This document shows positions 24,565 to 36,009 of a DNA stretch of 64,000 bases, one piece after another. Below the pieces are notes generated by a model. The model was given only the letters and a program-made list of their open reading frames with translations. It was not told where the DNA came from and made no database searches. This DNA is from Hyaloscypha bicolor E. Its lineage: Eukaryota > Ascomycota > Leotiomycetes > Helotiales > Hyaloscyphaceae. The stretch spans positions 558,001 to 622,000 of the forward strand of contig NW_020194562.1 of NCBI RefSeq assembly GCF_002865645.1, read 5' to 3'. The translations under genes and the position numbers were made by a program. Within the stretch, counting starts at the first letter, position 1; each line of letters begins with the position of its first letter.

Positions 24565-25679
24565 ATGCCACCTTTACGCACTCCTTTGCGCTCTATCTCT
24601 GGAAATCGTCCTAAGGGGTCAGAGATCTCTCCTTATATGCGTGGTCAAGTAGCAGGGAAAGCTTCTGAGGGTGCTAAAATAGCTAAGATTGCAAAGGCTC
24701 TAAAATTAACGCGCAGCACCGTCAATTACATACTTCAGTAGGACGAAATACGCACCGATAGGCACTCCCTACCACGAAAGCCTAGGGGCAAATCATATAC
24801 CAATGCTAACGAACGTCGAATCCTCCGATACGTTCGCCTAAACCCAAAGGATACATACCAGCAAGTCATTAATTAGTTAGAGCTGGGTTACAGGCGTGAA
24901 ACGATTAAGAAGATCCTTAAGAAGCATGGCATAGGCAATTAAAGAGCTAAGAGGCGCCCGGAGCTCACGGAAGCTTACGCGTTAGTACGACTTGCCTGGT
25001 GCCTTGCGCGGGAAGGATGGACTAAGGAGGAGTGGGGATTAGTTATATGGAGTGACGAGTGTTCTGTGGAGCGGAGGCGGGGCAAAAGGGGGGAGTGGTG
25101 CTTCCGTACACCGGAGCAAAAGTGGCATAAAGAGATAGTACAAACCTATAGCACGGGCAAGAATATGAAGATCATAGTCTGGGGTCCTTTTAGGACTATG
25201 GGAGGTCCAATTACTATATTATGGACCGTGATTTTGAGTCGGCGAAGCATGGGTACTCCGCAAACTCCTACCTTGAGATCTGCGAGGCAGAAGTGGCTCA
25301 CATTTTTTAATAACTTAATAACGGTTACTTATTTATGCAAGATAACGCTTCTATATACCGGGTATATACAGTTCAGGCTTGGTTTGCCCTTTACGGCATT
25401 ACACAGATTACAAATTGGCCGGCCTACTTCCCTGATCTCAACCTAATTAAGCATATCTGGTGGCACCTGAAGACGAGGACTTATGAGATGTTCCCAGAGG
25501 TTGCGGTGGATAAGTCAGAGACAGAACACGCAAGGCAGAGGCTAGAGTCTTGTATTCAGGCGGCGTGGGACACATTGGATAAGGGGTTGTTTAATAATCT
25601 ATATGCGAGTATGCCGGCGAGGATGAAGGCTTATATCGCGGCTGGTGGCTGGCATAAAAATATTAAGATAATTCAATAG
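24565..25679 (+). pseudogene. Tc1/mariner-type transposase pseudogene (about 371 codons)
   Basis: The ATG at 24565 (CCAAAATGCC context) starts MPPLRTPLRSISGNRPKG. An N-terminal helix-turn-helix follows (KIAKIAKALKLTRSTVNYIL). The catalytic DDE region shows VIWSDECSVE (first Asp codon 25054-25056), FMQDNASIY (second Asp 25341-25343) and NWPAYFPDLN leading to HIWWHLK. The third acidic residue, expected as Glu 36 residues after the second Asp, is Lys (AAG, 25449-25451); a TpG-to-TpA change explains it. In-frame stops lie at 24739, 24874, 24940, 25308 and 25311. A one-base loss in the T-run at 25188-25191 shifts the frame. Length fits the family. The element moved by cut-and-paste; this copy is inactive. 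The damage is light compared with its surroundings. Confidence 0.88.
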
Positions 25680-25874
25680 TCGAAAAAGTCTGTGATTTGA
25701 GCGATAAAACGAGCGAATCACGACGATTAAAATAATGCAATTTGTACGTCAATTGACCTAGTAGTTATTGCGTAATTAAGTCATTTATATATGGTGGTAG
25801 ATGCTGAGTTTTAGTGGGGGTGGGGCCTGTCTAATATTAGTTGGCTAGTACTATACTTAGGCGCTAATTACCCT

Positions 25875-25957
25875 CGGCTCCCTTAACTCGCTTAAGTAAC
25901 CTAAGTAACTCACTCGAGTAACCTAAGTACCTTAAGCCCCAAGTAACTCACTTGAGC
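25875..25957 (+). repeat. Cluster of short AAGTAAC/CTCGAG-type repeats
   Basis: Repeated words CTTAAGTAAC, CCTAAGTAAC and CCAAGTAACTCACTTGAG, with partly palindromic CTCGAG/CTTAAG cores. Between the transposase gene and the A2 LTR. Possibly a subterminal region of the DNA transposon; not assigned. Confidence 0.5.
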
Positions 25958-25959
25958 AC

Positions 25960-26153
25960 TGTGGTACGGCAGGCCGTACTCTTCAAAAATCATATTGTTT
26001 TGGCGGTTTTGAGGTTTTGGTTATATAGTAAAGGCTGCGGCCTTTTATATATAACTTGCGGAAATCATATAAGAAAACTGGTTTTTCTATAGTCCTAGAG
26101 AAAAATCCCTCTTTAGTATTTAATTAATTAAGCTTTTATATACTATATACTAT
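25960..26153 (+). repeat. A2 5' LTR, left part, nearly un-RIPed
   Basis: 194 bp up to the B1 insertion. It keeps TGTGGTACGGCAGGCCGTAC where the 3' LTR of the same element has TATAATATAGTAAACTATAC. The first 20 bp include a 7-bp-arm inverted repeat (GTACGGC/GCCGTAC, 25964-25979). Palindrome copy at 26020-26055. Confidence 0.88.
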
Positions 26154-26448
26154 TATCGGTTTACTAGAAACGCATAGTACTATTATATAGTTATGAAATA
26201 CTATTTGCATAAGTTAGTAAAGTTATTATTTAGAAGTAGAGATTGCAGTATTATAGTATTAATATACGATTCCTAAATCTGCTAAGCCTAAAGGGGTCTA
26301 GTCTACTAGTCGAGTTACTAATAGGACGCGAGGTTATATAACTATATCCCGTATCCCATATTCCATTACCTATATCCCATTACCTATATCCCGTATCTCG
26401 TATCCCGTAATTATATATATAACTCTTAAAAGAATAGCTATACTAATA
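26154..26448 (-). repeat. B1 left LTR (3' LTR of the element)
   Basis: 295 bp and clearly less mutated than the other three B LTRs. It contains an array of ATATCCCRT/ATTACC-type short repeats at about 26345-26410. Confidence 0.88.
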
Positions 26449-26577
26449 CTAGAAACTCTCTAAAAATACAAAAAAAAGAAAATAGTACTTCCTTCTAATT
26501 ATATATAAATTCCCCAATCCGGCCTAGTACTAGATTCCTCAAATACTCTATATATCTATATTACTTTTAAGGTTTTG

Positions 26578-26613
26578 GTTATATACCAAAGGCTATAGCC
26601 TTTTATATATGAC
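26578..26613 (+). repeat. 36-bp palindrome inside B1
   Basis: GTTATATA...ATATGAC arms around AAAGGCTATAGCCTTT, preceded by AAGGTTTTG as in the A LTR (GAGGTTTTG). Located about 130 bp inside the left LTR of this Copia element. Confidence 0.8.
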
Positions 26614-26648
26614 TTCTCCTCTTATAATATCCTTTTATCTCATATATC

Positions 26649-26720
26649 TATATTCCCTAATCCGGCCTAGTACTAGATACTCAGATACTAGATACCCAGA
26701 TATTAGATACCCAGATACCT
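26649..26720 (+). repeat. Short tandem repeats within a B1-specific block
   Basis: AGATACCCAGATA/AGATACT units repeated about four times. The block begins like 26511 (CCGGCCTAGTACTAGAT), so part of B1 was duplicated here. B2 lacks it at the matching place (about 50480). Confidence 0.6.
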
Positions 26721-26799
26721 AATACTAAGGAAATCTCTATATATATTCTCCTTTTTATATATCTATTTCCTGCTTTATTTGTATTTGACTTATTCCTCT

Positions 26800-29700
26800 A
26801 TATCTAATTATATAGTATTCGTATTAATAAGGTACTTGAGGGCATTTAATAGCTTCGATTTTATTATAAAGTTAGTAGGATTTAATTCTCTTTTAATCTA
26901 CTTGATTTCTATAATCTTTTATTATTTATATACCTAGTAAAGATATATTATATTAATTATTAGGCATTTCTCTCGAGTAGTACCTAATTTAATAAGGCAT
27001 TCATATAATAACTTTGAATTCATATAAATAACTAGTAATAGTTTCATTTCTAGTACTTTATTAATTATAAATTTAACTAAAGTACCTATATTAAAACTAT
27101 AAGCCATACTATAGAGTTCTAAAGCTAGAATACTTCTAGTAACTCTCTTGTATTTAGTAGAAAACTAGTAAATAATATTAGTATATCTAGTTCTATTTAC
27201 TAGAACTAGAATATATCCGATTTAGGAAAAGAGATCTCTATTATTTATAAATAAAGTATTTATAAAAATAATTAAATATAAGAACTTCTTTACTAGCTTT
27301 ATAAATCTTAGTCTTCTAATAATATTCTCAATTTGTTATTAAATATACTTATTAAATACCTTTATATTAGTTTCCGAAGATTTAATAGCTTAAATAGTAA
27401 TTAATAAGTTATATAAAGCTTCTGGTTAATAAACTAATATAATATATATTTCTTTAGTATATTAGGTAATATATTAGTTCTTAATAGAGAGATTTTAATA
27501 AATAGTACTTCTACTACTTATAATAGTAGTATTTTTTATAGAAATAGTTTAGAGGTTTTTATATTAGTATTTCTATATAAAAGTAATTCTAGTAATATTT
27601 ATATAAATAATACCTCTATTAAACTTGAGATTATAGTTAAAAGTAAGAGATTTATATTTCTTAGCCAAAAACTTAGTTTTATAAAGCTTTAGTTACTTTG
27701 TCTTTATAAAATTATTAGTTCTAATAAATAAGGTATTATTAGTTTAAAGGCTAATAATTCCGAAGAGTTACTTATTATAAAAGAGGCAAGAATTATAAGT
27801 TAACTATTTTATAGAAAGCTTATTAATATAATAGAAATAGTAAGTTTTAAACTAGTAGTTCCCAGTTTCTAGTATATTATATAGTAGTTTTATAATCTTT
27901 AGAATAGAGTTATCTTTTAGATTTAGCTCTCTAGTAAGTTTATAGAATAGATTAATATAGAAATTATAATTAAATAAGGTTATTAATTAGATATAGGCTT
28001 GCGAGATATTATATAAATATAATTCCGTAATATTTATTATTATAATAATAATATTAAGAATAATTCTTTAGCTAATATATTAGATAATAGATAATTATAT
28101 TAATATTATATATTTCTTATTATTATTATAAACTTAGATAACTAGTTTTAACTTCTTAAGCTCTTTTTCTATATCCTTATTCTTAATCTTATTAACGAAC
28201 CGGGAATTAAAAATATATATTTCTTTTAATATCTGAGATCTGGAAATAGCCTCAAATATATCCTTTTCTAGAAAGCTAGTAATTTTAACTTAATAGAAAT
28301 TCTTATATAGTTCGTTATTTTATAGAAATACTATAATATTCGGAGTTTTATAAGAGTATTCTTTATTATACTTTAATAAAATAGCAGGAATAGCAGGAGA
28401 AATTATACTTGTATTACCTTTAGCCTTATTATTAGATTCGGGAATAGGTTTAGGTTTAAAGCTATTAGTAATAACCTTAATATCTCTTATATAAAAGAGC
28501 TTTATAGAAGTTAAACGGAAAGTAGTATTATTATATAATAGAGCTAGTATATAGTTCTTTCTATTAATAGCTACTAGCTTATATAGTTTATCCTAATTAC
28601 TAGATTAACTAGTATTTCCTTTATATTAAATAAGAATATTCAAATTTAGAAATAGTTTATAGATATTAGTAATACTAGAACTATTTCGGGTATTTAAAGT
28701 ATTTGTAATTTAATATTTAGCTTAAAGCTTCTGAATTTCTATTATTACTTTCTTAAATACTACTAATTACTATAATATAATAAATAATAGGGTATTATAT
28801 TTGGTTATTTGAAATAAAATACTATAAACTAAAAGAGTTAGAATAATACTATTAGGTCCTATAAAGTTATTAATAGTCTTAAAAGCTATTTAAAATATAA
28901 TATTTTTATTAATTCTATTAACTTTAGCTATAATAATAAGATAAATATATTAGATTAAGTTATAATAGTATTTTATAATTCTAATAAAGTTATAAGCTTC
29001 TATAAGAATAATCTTAATCTTAGTTTCTATAGTATTTATAAGCTAAATAAACTTCTTACTAGTAAACTGCTTTCCGGTATTTACTATAATCTAATTAGAA
29101 GGGCCTAAATAGTTATTAATTTAATATTATTTAAGTATATCCCAGATATATATTATACTAATATTCTAGAGCTATTAGCCGGCTTAATATTGAGTGCTTT
29201 TATTAATAATATAGAATATAAGCTTACCGGAAATATAAAAAATATTAATAATAATAGAATAGTTAAAGCTAATATTATTTCTTAGATTAAACTTAAATTA
29301 TTTGGATAATTAGTTATATTTCTGGTATTACTTATAATACTTTATAAAATATTTAAAGGCTTCTATATTAATATTATAGCCTGCTTATTCTAGTATATTT
29401 CGGAGCTTACTAATAAATAAATAACTAAAATAATAATATAAATATTATAATTCGACCTTTATAAGAAAGCAGGAGTTATAAATAAAGAATTCGGAAATAA
29501 AGCCTTATAATATAATATTTTAAAGCAGGAAAAAGTATTCGAAATATTATATTATAGATATGTATTTTCTAGTAAAAGTAATAAGATAATTAGTAAGATT
29601 ATTAAAATAGATCCCTAGCTTATTTATATTAGCTAAGCTAAATAAAAATAGAGTTTTTAAAAATATAATATAGAATTATACTTATCTAATTAGTATATTT

Positions 29701-31200
29701 ACTATTATAGATCTAATACTAAACTAGATATTAACTTAATCTTTAATAGTTTTATTAAGTTTAATACTATTATTAGTCTATTAGAAAGCTTGAAATTAGT
29801 TAGAACTAGTAATTAAGTACCTAGAGGCTCTGGTATTAATTACGACTTTATAAAAGTAATAAGTATTATATCTTAATATATTATTAATTATAAAAGTCTA
29901 GATATTTTCTATTAAGAATTTAATAGATTTTAAGATATAGTTTTTATCTATTATCTAATATATAAGAGAAAAAGAAATAAAATTATCTATAAGAATATTA
30001 GCTATAGTTATTAATAGAATAAGAATAATAAGAATAGCTAAAAAGCTTTTAATTAAAATAAAGTAGGAATCTAAATAATATTTCTTTTCTTTATCTATTT
30101 CTACTAATAAAGCCTTAAAAGTATTATTTACTAGTTTATTCTTATTATTCTTATTATTTTTTTATTCTCGGCTTTAGTAATATATTATATATAAATATTA
30201 CTAAAACATTTATTAAAATTACGAGTATTTCGGGATCTAAATTAATAAATATTTCTATTTCTAAATCAAGTCTTTTTAGTTTCTTATTTCTCTAATATAT
30301 ACTTTTATAAATAATATTCGGGTTTCTTATATATAAAATATAACTTCGAAATATAATTATTATAATTATAGAACTTGAAATAATTATTATAAGTTCTGAA
30401 GTTATAGCTAGGTCTATATTAATAATTTCCGGAAGAATAATAGCTTAGAGAATTCTAAAAGTAATATTATTAATTAGTAAAAAATGTTTCGGGATTAGCT
30501 TATTATTTGCTCTTATATATAGTAATAAATAACTAGAGCTTATTAATAAGCTAGCCAAAATTTGTAAAAAAGTCTGAGATTATATATTTATATATCCGGA
30601 AGCTTTAGTAAGAAATAATAATTTTATTATAAAGGAATTCGATATTTTATAAGTTAGATATAAAACTATATTATAATTAATATAGTTTATTAATTAGTAA
30701 TTAAATAGTCTCAAATATTATTTTTTCTGGAAATTTAGCTATTATAAAAGCTAATATAGTAGTATTTCACTTATCTAAATTTCGATATTTAAATTTAGGG
30801 CCTTTAAAAAAGCTATAAATATTAATATAAGCCTCTTTATATATATATTAAAAAAGCTAGTTATTATAAAAATAGTCTTAAGCTAGTTTCTTTAATATAA
30901 TAGAAAAAGCTCGTATTAGTACCTCTTATAAAAGCTTTATATATTAGTAGATATTAAGGAAAATAGTAAGTTTATAATTAAAATTACTATTAAATCTATT
31001 ATACTTTTATTTTTTAGTATAGATCTTAGTAATTTCTCTAATAAATCTTATAGTTAAAAATATTTAGGAAGTATTCGAATATAGTTATAATAGTAATAAT
31101 AGAGCTAGTAAATATAATAGAACTAGTAAGTATAATAGGGCTAGTAAGTATAATAGGGCTAGTAAATATAATAGAGCTAATAAAAATATATTATTTATTT
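26800..31200 (-). pseudogene. B1 gag-pol (Ty1/Copia), RIPed
   Basis: Read on the minus strand. A Cys/His knuckle-like stretch lies near 30320-30370 (KKPEYYL.KYILE, resembling fungal Copia Gag). Integrase is at about 29000-29230, with TDNGKQFTSKKF-like sequence then a NF-G-to-RY type segment. RT is at about 27700-28260, with FNSRFVNKIKNK, LVIQVYNDN and the catalytic segment IISLQTNNTLF, a RIPed QTDDTL. RNase H is at about 26880-27150, with RVTRSILALELYSMAYSFNIG. Boundaries are approximate. The polyprotein is broken by many TAA/TAG codons. These domains once made particles, copied RNA to DNA and inserted it. Confidence 0.82.
31088..31190 (+). repeat. 18-bp minisatellite in B1
   Basis: About five to six units of AGTAAGTATAATAGGGCT with transition variants. 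In the 5' (gag-side) part of the element. B2 has no equivalent array here. Confidence 0.75.
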
Positions 31201-32359
31201 CTGGAGCTTTTATACTAATATATAAATCTAGTAAAGATATAGAATATAATAATAATAAAAAAATAGTAATATAAAAATATTAAAAATAACAGGTTCTAGG
31301 TACTTATTCTTAGTAAAAGCAATAAAGCCTAATAGAATTAGTTCCTTAATAAGGTCTAGTTTAGCTACTATTAGATTTTTATTTATTTAGATATACTATA
31401 TATCTTCCTTAATAATAGAAAATAGGGTAATTATAATAATAAAAATACTAATATTCTATTATATATATATACTACTATATTAAAAAACCTTATATAAGTA
31501 TTATATCTCCGGAAGTTTAAGCTTATTAAAGTTTTCTTAATAGATAAAGTCTTTAAAATTATATCTAAATAGCTTCCAAAAATTATTATTAACTATTTTA
31601 TAGAAAATATATTAAAATAATTTAGTATTTAAGAACTCAAATATCTTATATATTATAATAGTATCTAGATTAATTTCATATCTCTATTTTATTACTATTT
31701 CCTTAAAATTATTAGTTTCTATAAATATAAAATAATTAGATTAGATGGATCTAATAAAGGAATTATTTATTATAATAGGTTCTACTATTATATATTTTAT
31801 AAGTTTATACTTAGTTCGAGATATAGTAATTTATAAGAAAAGTAAATTTGTAAAAAGAAAAGTAGTTTATAAAATAAGTAAGTAGAAGTTATTATATTTG
31901 AAGTAAAAATTTCATTTATAATAAGAAATTTAGAAAATAAAATTCAAGAAGTAAAATATCGAGATTCCGAAAAGATTTAATAGTTCTAAAGCTCAAGAGC
32001 TTTAGATATTTAGGTAATTATAAAGAGGATAATTTTTCGTAAAAAAGATAGTTTTATAAGATAGTTAGATAGTTAAATAATTAATTATTTAGTAGTTAGT
32101 AAGAATTAGTATTTTTTCTTTTTATAGAATTGAATTATAAATAAAGGCAACTATTATTTCCCTTCTTTAATATGGCTTAGTCGGGCCTTAATAAGATTAA
32201 GTATCTTTTTCTTTTTATAGAACCGAACTATAAATAAAAGTAATTAATAGTTATTTTTTCTTTAATATAAAATAATAGCTTTATTTCTAAGAAATTAAAT
32301 CTTAAATAAGTATAGCTTAATTTTTCTTATTATCTAATTTATATATATAAACTAATTAG

Positions 32360-32641
32360 TATTAGTTTATTAGAAATATATAGTTATAGAATACTATTTA
32401 TATAAGTTAGTAAAGTTATTATTTAAAAGTAGAAATTATAGTATTATAGTATTAATATATGATTTCTAAATTTACTAAGCCTAAAGAAGTCTAGTTTACT
32501 AGTTGAATTACTAATAAAACACGAGGTTATATAACTATATCCTATATCTTACATCCTATTACCTATATCTTATTACCTATATCCCGTATCCCGTATTCCG
32601 TAATTATATATATAACTCCTAAAGAAATAGTTATACTAATA
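32360..32641 (-). repeat. B1 right LTR (5' LTR of the element)
   Basis: 282 bp, heavily RIPed partner of 26154-26448. A few bases near the start (TACTATTA) are missing compared with the other copies. Confidence 0.87.
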
Positions 32642-32646
32642 ACTAT

Positions 32647-32740
32647 TTATATTTTAATTTATTATTTTATTATTAAGTTATGTTTTATACTCAGGTATAT
32701 TTTATATAGGTTTTTGTTTTATTATAGTTTTTCTTTTATA
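32647..32740 (+). repeat. A2 5' LTR, right part
   Basis: Resumes the A LTR after the B1 target duplication and runs to CTTTTATA, followed by the same leader (TATTTTATA...TAAGTAATATAA) as in A1. A few bases are lost at the junction relative to A1. Unlike the left part it is strongly RIPed. Confidence 0.83.
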
Positions 32741-33739
32741 TATTTTATAATAAGTAATATAAAGAAAATTAAAACTTTATAATTAAGGTAATATTCTTAT
32801 AAAGTTCTAAGAAGTATTTATAAGGCGGATTATTAGCTTAGTAAATTAGGGAAAAAAAGGGCTATTATAATACTTTAAGCCTAAGGCCAAAATATTAAGA
32901 ATATATAAGTATTAATTTTAGTATTTTATATTAATTTCTAATATATCTAGTAACTTAAATACGAGTTAGTTATAAAATATAATTATTAGTATAATATATA
33001 AAAATAATAGAAATAGAGACTAATTATAAAAAATAAATAAATAAAGAAAATAAAATAAGAAATATTATACTAAAATAATATAAGTTAAATCTTAGTTAGA
33101 AATAAATTTTAGTATTTAGAAATAAAATTATATTATTTTTTTATATATTATTTTTAGTTATAATAAAGACTAGAATAGAAATAGTATTAGTTTTAGTAAA
33201 AAAGCTTATTTCTAAGTCCGGAAAAAATATTCTTAATTTTAAATAAAATAATAAATAGGATTTAGAAATAAGAATTAAAAAGAAATTAGAAATAAGAAAT
33301 TATATAAATAATCTAGAAAAGCTTCTAGAAAAAAAAGGATACTAAATAAAGAAAAGAAAAAGAATTTAGAAAAATTAGAAAAATTAATAAAATTATATTT
33401 ATTATTTTTATTATTACTTTTAATAATATTATTAAATATATCTAGTTTAATAAAATTAAGGAAAAATATTATAAGTATTAAATTAATAAAACAGAAAAGA
33501 GAATATAAATAATAGAAATAAAATTAGAAAAGCTATTACTTTATTATTATTAATATTAAAACTCGAATTTTAATTATATTCATTATTATTAATTAGTTTC
33601 TCCCAAATTCCGGTTATTAAATTAAAAGATATATTTAAATAAGAAGTTAGTTCTTTAAAAACCTTATTAATAGAAGTTTCAAATATAAAAATTCTATAAT
33701 TAATTATAAAAGAAATTATTAAAATTAATATAGCTAAAA

Positions 33740-34450
33740 ACAAATATATATTAGTATTAGATTTAAATCTACTATTTATAAAAGCTCCTAAAATACTATA
33801 ATTTAAGGGAAATAATATCTCTATATTCTTGAAATAATATATAAATATATATAAGAATTATTATATTTCTAATAATACTAAAAGAGAAAGAATTATTTAT
33901 TATATTTCTTTTATTTATAAGAATTAGATTAAGGCTATACTAGAGTATTATATTAATAATCTAAGAAATTACTAGAAAACCAAGTTTTTTAAGGCCTTAT
34001 TAAAAGAATTCCGAGAATATAACTAAGAAATAGTTAAAATTAGCTATAACTTTCTTAATTAAATTATTATATAAGCCTAGAATAAAAGGATTTCTTCTAA
34101 GTCTTATATTAATATATTTAATAAAGTATTAAAGAAATTACTAAAAAGAAAAGAAATAAATAAAATTACTTAATACCGAGAATTTATAAGAGAATTATCT
34201 ATTTTAGTAAGAGATTATATTTTTAAAAATATAAATTTTAAATCTATAAATATTTCTATTTATAAATATAATAAAATATATAAAAAAGTAATAATATTCT
34301 ATTAATATAAAAAAAAGAAATACTATTTTAATATTACTAATAACCTAAATATATTTAGATTTAAATAAGAATATTTAAATATAATAGTTTATAATATAAT
34401 TCTTAAACTAAAAAATATTTATTTTTTACTAGTTTCTTCTATTATATTTC
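33740..34450 (+). pseudogene. A2 gag-like region, RIPed
   Basis: Collinear with A1 10380-11100, with extra C-to-T and G-to-A changes. The Gag-like segment near 33780-33870 is still recognisable by alignment to A1. Confidence 0.58.
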
Positions 34451-36009
34451 CTAAAGCTATTATAGATATAAATAAGAAGAAAATCTAACCTATAGCTAAT
34501 TATATGAAACCTACTAAAAGTAATAAACCTAAAAGAAATAATATTAACTAGCTAGTAAGAAGTTTAGAAAAATTATCTTATCTATTATTATTATAATTTA
34601 AGAGAACCTATAGAAATAATTTAATATAACTATTATTATAATTCGAGAAAATATTTATAGCCTATTTATATAATTTAGCTAATTATAATAGATATAATAG
34701 TATTAATAGTCTAATAGATATAATTCGAGTTTTTAAGAAAAATATACTAGAGATTATAATAAAGATTATAGAGAATACTATAGTAGCTATAGTAATTAAG
34801 CTAGAATAAGTAAAAGATTTAAATAATTATATTCTAGAAAAAGTTAGTTTTAAATATAATTAGAAAATATTACTTAAATTAATATAGCCTATAATATAGA
34901 CCCGGAATTAAGAGAACGAATTTATTATAAGTATTATAATAGAAATAAGAATAATAATATTAATCTAGAATATATTTATATCTCTTAGTTCTATTACTTA
35001 CTAATAAAAGAGCTTATAAATTATAGATATATTTATTAATTTAATAGAAGATAATATAAGGGCTATTTAAGCCTAAATAAGAAAGTATTTCCTTTTTCCT
35101 TACTAGTAAATACTAGTAATTTAACTAAATTATTTCCTAAATCTAAAAAAGAAAATTTAATTATAACCTAAATACTTAACCTAAAAATATCTAGAGATTA
35201 ATAGGAAATACCTAGTTTACTAGATAAGAAAAAGAAAAAGAAATTAGCTAATTAGAATTTATATATAGAAATAAATTATATCTAGGAAATCTAAATAGTT
35301 ACTTTATTTTAGAAGAAATTATATTAGAATTACTAATATTTCGGGTTCTGAAATTAATAAATAATATTAAAATTTGGCTATAAATAGTGTTTTTATTAAT
35401 ACTATAATAGGTTTCTTATTAAAAAAAAAGAGAAAAAAAATAGAAATAGCTAAAGAAGTTTTCTAAAAATAAGCTAGAGTAAAAAAAAAGCTATTTTATA
35501 TAAGAGGCCAGAAAAATACTATTCTAAAAAGCAATAAATAAAGAAATAGCCTAGCTAAGAATATAAATATTAATATTTCCGGGAATAAATAGAATAAATT
35601 AGAAACCTAGTATATTTTTAATTATAATAAATATAGAATTCCTGAAATTAATAATATTTTAATAAAATTACTAAAGAAAATAATTATTTTATTTCTAAAG
35701 ATTTAGAAAGAAATAAGAATACTTATTAATATCTTAAAAATACTAGATCTAGCTATTATATTTTAGAACTAATAAATTAAGAATAATATTTCCTATTTTA
35801 TTATCTTATAAATAGGAAATACTATTATATTAAATATAATTAGATATATTAGAAAATTTATAGAACTAGTAGCTATAGCTTATATAATAAATAGAATATT
35901 TAGAGAATTAGAAATACTAGCTTAAATATCTAATAATAATATTAATATTCGAATACTATTAGCTTATAAATATATTATATAATTTCTATATCTCTAATTT
36001 ATATTTCGA

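Larger units (their letters stand above)
24100..25959 (+). mobile_element. GC-normal island with a Tc1/mariner-type transposon remnant
   Basis: The only non-A+T-rich stretch right of the HET gene. It holds the transposase pseudogene at 24565-25679. I searched for terminal inverted repeats and TA duplications on both sides (for example CAGTACAGGGG near 24231) but found no convincing pair, so the ends are unknown. The upstream part has 10-bp tandem repeats and the downstream part a cluster of AAGTAAC repeats. The right edge is the A2 insertion point. Confidence 0.6.
26154..32641 (-). mobile_element. B1: Ty1/Copia LTR retrotransposon (6.5 kb), RIPed
   Basis: LTRs at 26154-26448 and 32360-32641 (TATCGG/TATTAG starts, CTAATA ends). 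Exact 5-bp target duplication ACTAT at 26149-26153 and 32642-32646. The coding strand is minus, so the 5' LTR is the right one. The order along the minus strand (Gag knuckle, integrase, RT, RNase H) is that of Ty1/Copia. It sits inside the 5' LTR of A2. Between the left LTR and the RNase H region lie short tandem repeats, a palindrome copy and a block duplicated within B1. Confidence 0.9.

Noticed and set aside
24231..25842. CAGTACAGGGG (24231) and GGGGCCTGT (about 25833) as terminal inverted repeats of the DNA transposon
   Set aside because: Only about five bases match in inverted orientation and there is no TA duplication.
31088..31190. CRISPR-like array of regular 18-bp repeats (also 55466-55625)
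   Set aside because: Head-to-tail tandem units without spacers, in a eukaryotic retroelement.
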